Below, in pieces: positions 18,701-26,834 of a DNA stretch of 36,776 bases. Location of the stretch: positions 1-36,776 of the forward strand of contig SFBL01000177.1 of the NCBI GenBank assembly GCA_007095785.1. The letters are read 5' to 3'. Position 1 is the first letter of the stretch; each line of letters begins with the position of its first letter. The stretch is from Microcystis aeruginosa Ma_SC_T_19800800_S464 (GTDB taxonomy: Bacteria > Cyanobacteriota > Cyanobacteriia > Cyanobacteriales > Microcystaceae). Under the pieces are notes generated by a model. The model searched no databases, was not told the origin of the DNA, and saw only the letters and a program-made list of their open reading frames with translations. The position numbers and the translations under genes were made by a program.

Positions 18701-21352
18701 GTGCTGGGATCGTCCTTCCGTCTTGATCATCTTTTTAACAAGCCCCTAATTGCCTGTCTTTTGTCCTGTGTGGGTGTCTTGCTACCGATCCCAGTTTTAG
18801 CGACACCGGTGGCAGTGTTAAAAAGTCAAGAAAATGCCAATCAATGGACAGATATCACCGATCGTTTGCAAAATGTCGGGGTTAATTACTGCATTCTCCA
18901 GAGTAACCAGTGGCAAAGTGACGCAGATTTAAATAAAATTAAAGTCCTAATCATCCCCAACGTCGAGACTATTTCCGGTTTACAAGCTAGTGTCTTGAGT
19001 CGTTGGCTGAATCGCGGTGGTAAAATTATCGTCACCGGTCCGGCGGGGAATCTTTCGGAAGCTGCTGTGCGTGATCAACTGCGATCGCTATTTGGAGCTT
19101 ACTGGGCCTATCCCCACTCCCAAGCTTACACCCTGCGGCCGACTAATTTAGGCGAACTGAAAAACCAAAAACCTTTAGCCAGCAGTCTCCTCGGTGGTGT
19201 GGTTATCCCCACGGGAGTTAATAGCCAAACCGTCGCCGTCTGGGGGGCGCGCAACAATCCCCCCGCCGTTGTCCTCAATAATAACTCGATTTTTCTTGGT
19301 TGGCGCTGGGGCAGCGATGCCGTCGCTAATCTCGCCCTCGATAGTGCTTGGCTAGAAACCGCCCTGCAACGCTACGGCATTAATCGCAGTTCTTCTCCTA
19401 GCACAATTGCGCCCTATTGTCAAGGACAATCAACAATAGTTGATAATATTAATAATACACCAACAGCGATCTCGCGTAGCGAGCGCGTTGCGACCGCAAC
19501 CCGTCGCCCTCTACCCCCGACTGCGGAAACTTTAGGTAATGAAACGGCGAGATTAAGTCCGAGTACCGAGCAAATTCCCCCCAGAGCAAGTCTAACTCCT
19601 CAACAAATTAGCCAAATGACGGCGGAATTGCAGGGATTAATCGGGCGTTATGGGGCGACTCTCTTAGCTGCAGAGGCCAGTAATAGTAATATATCCAATA
19701 CTGATAAATCCTTAGCACAAGCATTTCATGATCGGGCGAAAAATTCCCCCACCTCAGATACAGCCAGACGATTCCGTTTAGCCCTAGAAAATGCTCAAGG
19801 AGCCTTGAATAATTTTCAGAATTTAATCGCCCAGGGTTCCTATACGCAAGCGCGGGAATTTTGGTTACAAGCGCGGCGAAGTCTTTGGGATAATTATCCC
19901 ACTAATCGACAATTTGCCCAACCAGAAATACGGGCAATGTGGTTAGATCGAGGCACGATCGTACAAGCTAAAAATGAGGACGATTTAGCTAAAGTATTTG
20001 ATCGCATGGCAGCAGCGGGTATTAATGTGGTCTTTTTCGAGACAGTTAATGCTAGTTATACTATTTATCCCAGTCAAGTTGCCCCCGAACAAAACCCTTT
20101 AACTAGAGGTTGGGATCCCCTAAAAGTTGCCGTTAAACTAGCCCATGAACGCAATATGGAAATCCACGCCTGGGTGTGGGTTTTTGCGGCGGCTAATCAA
20201 GCTCATAATAAGGTATTAGAGCAACCATTGGATTATCTCGGACCAGTTTTATCCCGTAATCCCGATTGGGGGGCAACTAATAAAAGTGGTGGTTCTTTTG
20301 ATTATAGTCAAGGCACAAAAAAAGCCTTTTTTGATCCTGCTAATCCCGACCTACAGAACTATCTTTTATCTCTTTACGAGGAAATTGTCAAGAATTACGA
20401 TGTGGATGGCTTACAGTTAGATTATATTCGCTATCCCTTCCAGAGTCAAGATTCTAATCAAACCTATGGTTATGGTAAATCCAGCCGGTGGTTATTTAAA
20501 CAAATGACAGGAGTTGATCCCATTACTTTAAATCCCCGGGGTGCTTTATGGGAACAATGGACTAGCTTTAAAATCCGTCAGGTTGATACTTTTGTCTCGC
20601 AGGTTTCTACTAGCTTAAAACAGATTCGCCCCCACTTAAAAATGTCGGTGGCGGTGTTTCCCATGGAACAAAAAGAACGATTATATCGTATTCAACAAAA
20701 CTGGGAAGAATGGGGACAAAATCAATGGATAGACCTGATATTTTTAATGACTTATGCTCTTGATACAGGGACTTTAGAAGATAAAACTAAGTCTTTATTT
20801 GATCGCCAAATTGCCGGAAATGCTCTGATTATACCTGGTATCCGTCTGTTAAAAGTACCCGATCAAGTCATGATCGATCAACTACAATTTATTCGCAATC
20901 TTCCCACTTCGGGATTCGCTCTTTTTGCCACAGAAAATCTCAATCCCAACTTGCAAACAATTCTCAATCGCATTCAGGGATCGATAATTACGAAAAAATC
21001 CGAACCTTTACCCCACCGTCAACCCTTTAAAACAGCAGCGGCGCGGTTTAATTCCCTGCGTCAAGAGTGGAGTTTTTTAATCATGAATAATTTATTAGCA
21101 ATGGAGGAGCGAACCTTAAAAACTTGGGGGCAAGAAGTGGACGAAATGGCTAATCTATTAGAGCAATTAGCGACTAATCCCAGCCCTCGCAATTTGACTT
21201 TAACTCAAAATGCTTTAAAGCGATTTAGCTATCAATTTAAGTCCGTGATGTCCAGACAAAAAGATTTATCTGGCTATCAAATACAAGTCTGGGAAAATCG
21301 CCTCGCAACCCTACAAAGTCTCTTAAGTTATGGTCAAAGGGTTGAGTTTTAA
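18701..21352 (+). CDS. Secreted GHL10-type glycoside hydrolase-like protein (DUF187 family)
   Basis: The 883-residue product has a signal peptide (IACLLSCVGVLLPIPVLA). A ThuA/GATase-like domain follows (KVLIIPNVETISGLQASVLS, GGKIIVTGPAGNL), then a proline-rich linker. Residues ~405-760 form a GHL10 TIM barrel (MWLDRGTIVQAKNEDDLAKV, AHERNMEIHAWVWVFAAANQ, VDGLQLDYIRYPFQSQ, IDLIFLMTYALDTG). Family members are thought to act on peptidoglycan or envelope glycans; the substrate is not established. GTG at 18701 is chosen because it leads directly to the signal peptide. A helical carboxyl end (~800-883) is unassigned. Position after murD is suggestive, but they are 198 bases apart. Confidence 0.85.
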   Translation: MLGSSFRLDHLFNKPLIACLLSCVGVLLPIPVLATPVAVLKSQENANQWTDITDRLQNVGVNYCILQSNQWQSDADLNKIKVLIIPNVETISGLQASVLSRWLNRGGKIIVTGPAGNLSEAAVRDQLRSLFGAYWAYPHSQAYTLRPTNLGELKNQKPLASSLLGGVVIPTGVNSQTVAVWGARNNPPAVVLNNNSIFLGWRWGSDAVANLALDSAWLETALQRYGINRSSSPSTIAPYCQGQSTIVDNINNTPTAISRSERVATATRRPLPPTAETLGNETARLSPSTEQIPPRASLTPQQISQMTAELQGLIGRYGATLLAAEASNSNISNTDKSLAQAFHDRAKNSPTSDTARRFRLALENAQGALNNFQNLIAQGSYTQAREFWLQARRSLWDNYPTNRQFAQPEIRAMWLDRGTIVQAKNEDDLAKVFDRMAAAGINVVFFETVNASYTIYPSQVAPEQNPLTRGWDPLKVAVKLAHERNMEIHAWVWVFAAANQAHNKVLEQPLDYLGPVLSRNPDWGATNKSGGSFDYSQGTKKAFFDPANPDLQNYLLSLYEEIVKNYDVDGLQLDYIRYPFQSQDSNQTYGYGKSSRWLFKQMTGVDPITLNPRGALWEQWTSFKIRQVDTFVSQVSTSLKQIRPHLKMSVAVFPMEQKERLYRIQQNWEEWGQNQWIDLIFLMTYALDTGTLEDKTKSLFDRQIAGNALIIPGIRLLKVPDQVMIDQLQFIRNLPTSGFALFATENLNPNLQTILNRIQGSIITKKSEPLPHRQPFKTAAARFNSLRQEWSFLIMNNLLAMEERTLKTWGQEVDEMANLLEQLATNPSPRNLTLTQNALKRFSYQFKSVMSRQKDLSGYQIQVWENRLATLQSLLSYGQRVEF

Positions 21353-21365
21353 TTAAGGCAAAAGG

Positions 21366-21473
21366 TAGGAGGCAGGTTTTGGGGTTTTAGGGTTTTAGGG
21401 TTTTAGTTCAATTTCCCCACTTCCCCACCTCCCCACTTCATAATTCATAATTTATAATTCCCACACCCCACAC
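21366..21473. repeat. Composite low-complexity spacer repeat
   Basis: GGGTTTTA octamers lead into a TTCAATTTCCCCACTTCCCC block, then ATTCATAA-type repeats and CCCACACCCC. The same module order, with a stretch of about 31 identical bases across the central block, recurs at 31327-31463. Confidence 0.75.
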
Positions 21474-21546
21474 CCTCTTGTCAGAGGCCCGCCCGAATAT
21501 GTAACAATTTATGGGAGAAACCCCCAGCAAATTCAACGAGAAAAAC

Positions 21547-21762
21547 ATGGCAGGTACAATTAAGAAAGGAGCTTTAGTCCGCGTGGTGACGGGAAACCTA
21601 GAAAACAGCCTCGAAGCCCTAGCCAGCGATCGCCGTTTACCCAGTTATATGTTCGACTCAACAGCAGAAGTCTTGGATATAAAAGATGATTATGCTTTGA
21701 TTAAATTCTATGTTCCCACCCCCAGTGTGTGGCTAAAGCTCGAACAACTGGAACCCGCCTGA
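21547..21762 (+). CDS. ndhO: NAD(P)H-quinone oxidoreductase subunit O
   Basis: NdhO is a small peripheral subunit of the cyanobacterial/plastid NDH-1 complex on thylakoid membranes, which carries out cyclic electron flow and respiration. The 71-residue product reads IKKGALVRVVTGNLENSLEA, LASDRRLPSYMFDSTAEVLD and VWLKLEQLEPA, covering the whole family. An upstream ATG at 21511 would add 12 residues (MGETPSKFNEKN) not typical of NdhO, so I take 21547; the longer form cannot be excluded. mdh follows 26 bases after the stop, with a hairpin between them. Confidence 0.9.
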   Translation: MAGTIKKGALVRVVTGNLENSLEALASDRRLPSYMFDSTAEVLDIKDDYALIKFYVPTPSVWLKLEQLEPA

Positions 21763-21780
21763 TGAGGATATTGCCTCATC
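21761..21780 (+). promoter_or_regulatory. Stem-loop between ndhO and mdh
   Basis: GATGAGG-ATATTG-CCTCATC is a perfect 7-bp stem that starts inside the ndhO stop codon and ends nine bases before the mdh ATG, where a ribosome binding site would normally be. There is no T tract, so translational control or mRNA processing is as likely as termination. Confidence 0.5.
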
Positions 21781-21788
21781 CATAAACC

Positions 21789-22766
21789 ATGGTTGACTTC
21801 TACGATACACCCATCCCCTGTCAATCGCCCCGAGTCTCGGTTATTGGTGCCGGCAACGTCGGACGCACCCTGGCCCAACGCATCGCCGAAAAAAACCTCG
21901 CCGATGTGGTTCTCCTCGATATCGTCAATGGTTTGCCCCAGGGTATTGCCCTAGATCTGATGGAAGCCCAGGGCATAGAACTGCACGACAGCGAGATTAT
22001 TGGCACTAATAACTACGAAGACACGGCAGGCTCGGATATTGTCGTGATTACGGCTGGATTAGCCAGAAAACCGGGCATGAGTCGCGATGATCTCATGAAT
22101 GTTAACGCCAAAATTGTCGTTGAGGCCGCCACTAAATGCCTCAAGTATTCTCCGGAAGCCATTTTTATCGTCATCACCAATCCCCTTGATGTGATGACCT
22201 ATCTAGTCTGGCAAGCGACCGGTTTACCCCCCCAAAGAGTGATGGGAATGGCGGGGGTCCTCGATTCTTCCCGTTTACAAACCTTTATCGCCATGGAATT
22301 GGGGGTTAGTACCGCCGACGTTCATGCTATGGTTTTGGGTGGTCACGGTGATTTAATGTTGCCCCTACCCCGTTACTGTACCGTCAGTGGTGTGCCGATT
22401 ACCGAATTAATGGATGAGATGACAATTAATCGTTTAGTGGAGAGAACTCGCAACGGTGGGGCTGAAATCGTCAAATTACTGCAAACTGGCGGTGCTTATT
22501 ACGCCCCTGCTTCCTCTGCCTGTATGATGGTCGAGACGATATTGAGGAATCAATCCCGTTTACTGCCGGCGGCAGCCTATCTTAAGGGTGAATACGGCCT
22601 AGAGGATGTCTATCTGGGGGTTCCCTGTCGCCTAGGCTGTCGGGGTGTGGAAAGTATTCTGGAAGTGCGTTTGACTGATGCTGAACGTCTGGATTTACAC
22701 ACTTCTGCTGCCTCAGTTCGTCAAAATGTTCATTTAGCTCTTGACAGTCTCAAGGTTTTGATGTAG
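21789..22766 (+). CDS. mdh: Malate dehydrogenase (LDH-like type)
   Basis: The enzyme interconverts malate and oxaloacetate with NAD. The Rossmann glycine motif VIGAGNVGRT starts at residue 18, and aspartate 44 at the end of the second strand (VVLLDIVNG) favours NAD over NADP. The substrate loop LARKPGMSRDDLMNVNAKIV has the double arginine of malate-type enzymes, and the catalytic histidine lies in LGGHGDLMLPLPRY. At 325 residues it belongs to the LDH-like MDH group common in cyanobacteria. It is probably co-transcribed with ndhO and ends before a strong GC hairpin. Confidence 0.94.
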   Translation: MVDFYDTPIPCQSPRVSVIGAGNVGRTLAQRIAEKNLADVVLLDIVNGLPQGIALDLMEAQGIELHDSEIIGTNNYEDTAGSDIVVITAGLARKPGMSRDDLMNVNAKIVVEAATKCLKYSPEAIFIVITNPLDVMTYLVWQATGLPPQRVMGMAGVLDSSRLQTFIAMELGVSTADVHAMVLGGHGDLMLPLPRYCTVSGVPITELMDEMTINRLVERTRNGGAEIVKLLQTGGAYYAPASSACMMVETILRNQSRLLPAAAYLKGEYGLEDVYLGVPCRLGCRGVESILEVRLTDAERLDLHTSAASVRQNVHLALDSLKVLM

Positions 22767-22827
22767 TTAAACTGCCCGCGAATTTAAATTACTGGTTGAG
22801 ATGAGGCAAGAGGCAAGACCCCCCCAA

Positions 22828-22865
22828 CCCCCAACCCCCCCCCGACATCGGGGGGGGGTTGGGGG
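22828..22865. terminator. Very strong GC hairpin between convergent mdh and rlmL-like genes
   Basis: An 18-bp perfect stem (C5-AA-C9-GA against TC-G9-TT-G5) with the two-base loop CA lies between the stops of the convergent genes. Outer C and G runs extend it imperfectly. It is symmetric, so could stop transcription from both sides, although there is no long T tail. Homopolymer length here is prone to sequencing or replication slippage. Confidence 0.7.
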
Positions 22866-22917
22866 GGTGGGGGAGATTCGACTAATCTAAGAATAAGCGG
22901 CTTAAATGCGTCTTAGC

Positions 22918-24045
22918 TTAATACAACTCATATTTTAAGAGGGTACAGGGCAAAGAACCGTTATACAAGGGTGTGCGACGGGAAGAACGCAAACCGATTT
23001 GTTTAGTCAGTTCTTTGTTTCCCGATAAAATATAGGCTGTCCAACCCTTAAACCTCTGTTTTAAGACATCACCGAAGGATTTATATAAGGCCCCTAATTC
23101 TTCGGTATTGCCCAATCTTTTGCCGTAAGGGGGATTACAGAGAATAATCCCTCGATCGCTCGTCGGTTCTAAGTCGGTGATGCTTTGCAAGCTAAAATCA
23201 ATATAGTCCTGCACTTGACAAAAATAGGCATTATCCTCGGCCTGATGCAAAACCTCGTAATCGGCATCACTAGCATAAATTGGCGCATTTAGCTGAAATT
23301 TTTGTTTTTCTTTAGCTTCCTTGACCAAAGATTGCCATAAATCCGGTTGATAGTCTGGCCATTTCTGAAATCCGAACTGGGAACGAGATAAACCGGGGGC
23401 AATATTTAAAGCTTTTAACGTCGCTTCAATGACAATGGTTCCCGAACCACAGAAAGGGTCCAAAAGTGCCATATCATCCTGCCATGCCGATAATTCTACC
23501 AAAGCAGCGGCGAGACTTTCTTTTAGGGGTGCGACTCCCATGGCCCGATGATACCCGCGACGATGCAAACTGTGGCCAGAACTATCTAAACTAAGCACAC
23601 AGCGATTTTTCTCGATATGAGCGTTAATTTGCAGGTCGGGGTTTTCTGTATCCACAAAGGAACGGGAATTGCCCTGTTGACGCTGTTGGTCGATAATAGC
23701 GTTTTTGATGCTTAAAGCGGTGTAATGGGTGTGATTGAGGCGATCATTCGTTCCCGTACATTGTACCGCTAAAGTTTCCTCACTGGTGAGATAATCGCGC
23801 CAATCAATGGACTGGATACTATCATATAGTTCCTCCCCATCCCCACAGGGAATTTCGGCAATGGGAACCAAAACCCGAAAAATAATTCTTGACCAAAGAT
23901 TGACTCGATAGAGTAGGGAGATATCCCCCTGAAAATGGACTCCGGTGAATACGGGTTTCACTTCTTTGGCCCCTAGGAATTCTAATTCTCTAGCGGCAAT
24001 TTCTTCTAGTCCCCTAGCGGTAGTAGCAAAATAGGATCGAGTCAT
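22918..24045 (-). CDS. THUMP-domain class I rRNA methyltransferase (RlmL/YpsC-like)
   Basis: This predicted 23S rRNA guanine-N2 methyltransferase has 375 residues. A ferredoxin-like start (RSYFATTARGLEEIAARELE) is followed by a THUMP RNA-binding domain (~residues 60-155) and a Rossmann domain with the SAM motif ALLDPFCGSGTIVIEATLKA and the catalytic NPPYGKRLG (~308). This is the amino-terminal (RlmL) half of E. coli RlmKL, without RlmK. The end SRRTPLYNGSLPCTLLKYEL is conserved in the family. It is convergent with mdh. Target nucleotide is inferred from the family only. Confidence 0.92.
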   Translation of the reverse strand: MTRSYFATTARGLEEIAARELEFLGAKEVKPVFTGVHFQGDISLLYRVNLWSRIIFRVLVPIAEIPCGDGEELYDSIQSIDWRDYLTSEETLAVQCTGTNDRLNHTHYTALSIKNAIIDQQRQQGNSRSFVDTENPDLQINAHIEKNRCVLSLDSSGHSLHRRGYHRAMGVAPLKESLAAALVELSAWQDDMALLDPFCGSGTIVIEATLKALNIAPGLSRSQFGFQKWPDYQPDLWQSLVKEAKEKQKFQLNAPIYASDADYEVLHQAEDNAYFCQVQDYIDFSLQSITDLEPTSDRGIILCNPPYGKRLGNTEELGALYKSFGDVLKQRFKGWTAYILSGNKELTKQIGLRSSRRTPLYNGSLPCTLLKYELY

Positions 24046-24396
24046 ATCAGTTATCAGTTATCAGTTTTCAGCTTCTGAAGGCAAGGGGCAACAGGCACTC
24101 ATGCAAAATGAAAGAATCTGGCAATTCTCCTACCTCAAAAGAAGGTTAGAAACTAAGCACATCTAGCTTAACAAATTAGGTGTTAGATTCGGTCGAGTTT
24201 TGGATCTTCGGTTTGTGTTATGCAATGGACGGGGTTTATAAGGGATGGAATCCTTATATAGAAAGGCATTTAGCGATTTTTGTCAATTGTTTTTGATCTA
24301 GAGCGAACTAATCAATTAAGTCTCTTGCCAGATAAGGATTTAGTCGATTTATGCCCCCCTATCGAATCATGCCAAGTAACGAAGAACCGTAATATA
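24046..24396. other. Gene-free spacer with TTATCAG units and a dispersed 18-mer
   Basis: Three TTATCAG-type units (24049-24070) are followed by ACAGGCACTCATGCAAAA (about 24091-24108), shared with 8684. No gene, RNA or promoter is convincing in the remainder. The frame 24312-24566 is part of the interrupted gene that follows and of a MITE. Confidence 0.6.
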
Positions 24397-24399
24397 TTA

Positions 24400-24492
24400 T
24401 AGCGGTGTGCAGTCGTATGAGGTACAGTGTCACGAGCTATAAACCATGCCAGGCAAAGCTTGGTCTGTATCTCACTCAAGCGCTTACCGCTA
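24400..24492 (-). mobile_element. 93-bp MITE (TAGCGGT...ACCGCTA), copy A
   Basis: The ends TAGCGGTG and TACCGCTA are inverted repeats with TA on each side (24398-24399 and 24493-24494). It is inserted at the stop codon of the gene described above and closely matches, in inverted orientation, the copy at 24838; GGTCTGTATCTCACTCAAGCG is shared apart from small changes elsewhere. Confidence 0.85.
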
Positions 24493-24837
24493 TACCTCCA
24501 TTCAACTGAGACATTAGAACCTACTAATCGCAGATAAACGATTCTTCCGGGCAAATTTCCTTCCAAGAGAATTTTTCCGTTCTCTCATATATGCTTGATC
24601 ACCTAGACCTATTGCTCCAATAATGCACCGCGATCCATACAATTGCTTGCCAGTAGAATCAATGATGATAGAGTCTGTGGGAGAAAAATAAAGATCTCTG
24701 ACTTCCCCTAAGTTTGCAACCATAAAAGTACAAACTACAGAATTATTGTCTTTATTACAATTCTGAATCTCGAAAGCAAAACCATTGCTTACACGTCTCA
24801 AATTACGGGCTTGAGCAATATCATCGTGATTCTGATA

Positions 24838-24931
24838 TAGCGGTATTCGCTTGAGTGAGATACAGACCATCGTCTTGCCTAGACTGACTTATAGCTTGTT
24901 GCAGTATACCTCATTCGACTGCATACCGCTA
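24838..24931 (+). mobile_element. 94-bp MITE (TAGCGGT...ACCGCTA), copy B
   Basis: It has the same ends and TA flanks (24836-24837 and 24932-24933) as copy A and opposite orientation. It lies just after the signal-peptide codons. Part of its sequence is translated in an apparent 118-codon frame (starting MVCISLKRIPLYQ), which is therefore an artefact of insertion. Confidence 0.85.
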
Positions 24932-25119
24932 TAGAAGTTAGAAGATAAAGCTGTAGTTAAGGCTAAAATTGGTAGCCATCTTAAAAATCCTTTTTTCATC
25001 ACCATTCGCTACGCAGTACATAAGTGTTCGCCCTCTCGCAGCTAGGTTAAGCAACAACCGAACCCAGTACACAAGGCGGATAGTAGAACAATACATACTC
25101 CCCCCACAAATGTATCAAA

Positions 25120-25155
25120 AGCTACAATTTAATAAATATTTACATTCCTCTCCCT
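25120..25155. repeat. Dispersed repeat, copy 1 (AGCTACAATTTAATAAATAT core)
   Basis: AGCTACAATTTAATAAATAT followed by TTACATTCCTCTCCCT is nearly identical to sequences at 27001 and 28758, all in the same orientation. The remaining bases of 25000-25284 show no gene. Confidence 0.75.
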
Positions 25156-25284
25156 AACCAGCGATTGAGATTTTGGGGTTTTTGGGGAGTTCAAGAGCTT
25201 GAAATTGTACAATAAGGTTGTACAAGTCCCCCCTAAAAATCATGTTAAGCAAAGAAACCACTTACTCTCAAACACAGTATTTTA

Positions 25285-25545
25285 TCAACTGTAGATATCT
25301 CGGCGATGTCCAACCTTATGGATGGTAAGCCGCTTTGCTTCGGGTGCAAAAGAATAGATAACTCTATAGTCACCGACTCGAAGCTTGAAAAGACCAATCA
25401 AATTAGCACTTAAAGCTTGAGGACTAACATTTTCAAAATTATCCGACAACCAGCGAACTTTCCGCAAAATTCGCTCTTGAATGATAGGAGCGAGTGCTTC
25501 TAAATCAGCGATTGCTTCGTGGCTAAATTCTACAAAGTAAGCCAT
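25285..25545 (-). CDS. RelE/ParE-family toxin
   Basis: The 86-residue protein with MAYFVEFSHEAIADLEALAP, ILRKVRWLSDNFENV, GLFKLRVGDYRVIYSF and LTIHKVGHRRDIY is a textbook RelE-fold toxin. RelE members cleave mRNA in the ribosome, while ParE members poison gyrase. The basic carboxyl-terminal GHRRDIY favours the RelE type. Its ATG overlaps the antitoxin stop by one base (TAATG), so translation is coupled. All segments of the fold are present, so it is probably functional. Confidence 0.9.
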   Translation of the reverse strand: MAYFVEFSHEAIADLEALAPIIQERILRKVRWLSDNFENVSPQALSANLIGLFKLRVGDYRVIYSFAPEAKRLTIHKVGHRRDIYS

Positions 25546-25760
25546 TACCAGTTTAATCCTAATTTTTTGGCTACTTCCTCGGCTGAAACCCCCTTTTCTC
25601 CTATTTCGGTTCGTCTTAGAGAGTCAAGAAGTTGTTGCTTAACTTCAGGTTTGACTCCTTTGTCTTGGTCAGGATCGAGTAAGATAGATTGGATGGTTTC
25701 GGCAACAGTTTCTTGAATGAGGAGCTTGAGTTCTTCAACGGTTAGCTCTTTAACTTGCAT
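25545..25760 (-). CDS. Antitoxin partner of the RelE-type toxin
   Basis: The 71-residue protein starts with MQVKELTVEELKLLIQETVA and continues as an amphipathic helix to a short end (VSAEEVAKKLGLNW). This is a pattern I associate with small cyanobacterial antitoxins encoded directly before RelE toxins. No ribbon-helix-helix or HTH domain is clear; the EEVAKKLGL end could be a partial HTH helix. Assignment rests mainly on the overlapping gene pair. Confidence 0.8.
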   Translation of the reverse strand: MQVKELTVEELKLLIQETVAETIQSILLDPDQDKGVKPEVKQQLLDSLRRTEIGEKGVSAEEVAKKLGLNW

Positions 25761-25823
25761 ATTTTTAACTAGGAGAGAAGAATAAATAAACTACTCCTAA
25801 TTTTGGCACTAAATTGGTTATTT

Positions 25824-25846
25824 GGCTCTTCTCGACCCTGTGTGAT
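25824..25846. mobile_element. Lone ISL3-type terminus
   Basis: GGCTCTTCTCGACCCTGTGT matches the left end of the element at 662 with two changes. I find no matching opposite end nearby, so this is a solo relic. Confidence 0.5.
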
Positions 25847-25920
25847 CATCAATGCTTTGTCTCGTTCCAAGGTAGAACCTCTGGAAATGCGTTGCCAGGG
25901 AGACCCTAGCAACGAGGTGA

Positions 25921-26022
25921 TATAGCAAATAATGGGTTATTTAGGACGCTTTCAATTTTCAAACTCTTATCTGAACAGGGTTTCAGAGATGGATTGTCCT
26001 AAGCACCTTGGTCTTTGCTATA
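25921..26022. mobile_element. 102-bp MITE with TATAGCAAA ends
   Basis: TATAGCAAA...TTAGGAC at the left and GTCCTAAG...TTTGCTATA at the right are inverted, with the intervening 12 bases of each end diverged. The interior has no frame. TA-rich ends suggest IS630-type mobilisation. The rest of 25761-26138 holds only the ISL3-type end and no gene. Confidence 0.6.
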
Positions 26023-26138
26023 GTTGTTTAATAAGCGAAACGAAAAGACATCGCTGTCCGAAAAGCTTCCAAGGCTTCCACAAAAGTGTTTAAAGGAAGT
26101 GAACCAAATCTTCCTAAAACTTCCACTAGAAGCCTACG

Positions 26139-26834
26139 TTACCCGTGACGCTTTTTTGCAACCCTCCAAAAACCCAAGAGACCAAATCCCAATAGTCCGC
26201 CGATAGCTCTTGGCTCGGGAATATTCGGGTTATTCTCCGCATTACCGAATCGCAAATCGTCAAAGCCCAGAATGTCGTTGGTGGCGTTGAACGTGACGCT
26301 GGAAATCTGGTTCCCAAAATCGATGAAGCCGAAGAATGCGCCGCCCCCATCAATGGCAGGCGGCATATTGAGCGTTGTAGTAACGGAGGATCCATCCGTG
26401 TACACGATGGTTTGCTGCGGTACGAGATTCGTTTGCAAGCCATTTACATAGAAGCCAAACGAATCCACTGGGTTGGTGAAGCTGAATGTCACCGAACCAC
26501 CTTCGACAAGGCTGAAGAAAGCACCGCCAGGGGTAGTATTGAACCCGCATAACGCACCGCAGCCCGAGTTGTTGGTTGTGCTGCCGCCAGTAATGGTCAC
26601 GTTGGGGGGCAACGCTGACTCAAAGTCAACGATGGAAATGGCACCAGCCACGGAATCAAAAGCCGCAGCCGCCGCAAGGGAATTAACCATCCCTGCCAGC
26701 GAACTGACGCTGTTGTCCGACGCTGAGTAGACGACGGGCGCTGCTTACGCTGGCATGTAGGTCTCTATACCAGCTATAACGCCAAATACAGCAGCGGCAG
26801 AAGTTAAAGTCTTTGTGATACTGTTGTCGTTCAC
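26139..26834 (-). pseudogene. PEP-CTERM exported protein gene with a stop codon in the signal region
   Basis: From GTG 26834 (GAGGT eight bases upstream) the frame reads VNDNSITKTLTSAAAVFGVI then AGIETYMPA. It meets TAA (26747-26745) and continues in the same frame as AAPVVYSASDNSVSSLAGMV, then the long body. The body has beta-rich segments (FSFTNPVDSFGFYVNGLQTN, ISSVTFNATNDILGFDDLRF) and the PEP-CTERM anchor PEPRAIGGLLGFGLLGFW then RVAKKRHG, which directs exosortase processing. CAA to TAA at the AQA signal-peptidase site would explain the stop. An internal ATG (26690) would give a 183-residue form without a signal peptide. Confidence 0.8.

Larger units (their letters stand above)
24397..24999 (-). 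pseudogene. Secreted small protein gene split by two MITEs and one frameshift
   Basis: The ATG at 24999 opens a signal peptide MKKGFLRWLPILALTTALSS then NFY, where a MITE (24931-24838) breaks the frame. Deleting that MITE and one TA continues in frame as QNHDDIAQARNLRRVSNGFA, then CTFMVANLGEVRDLYFSPTD and IIIDSTGKQLYGSRCIIGAI. One extra base near 24585 shifts the frame; beyond it the text resumes ENGKILLEGNLPGRIVYLRL then VGSNVSVEWR. Deleting the second MITE (24492-24400) plus one TA produces TAA directly after. The ancestral product was about 130 residues, a small exported beta-rich protein whose family I cannot name. Confidence 0.8.

Noticed and set aside
24514-24870. 118-codon frame taken as an independent gene
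   Set aside because: Its first 13 codons are MITE sequence and its last part follows a one-base shift; it is better described as the middle of an interrupted secreted-protein gene.
26126-26443. 105-codon minus-strand frame within the PEP-CTERM region
   Set aside because: It is a shadow frame of the PEP-CTERM gene and ends without any motif.
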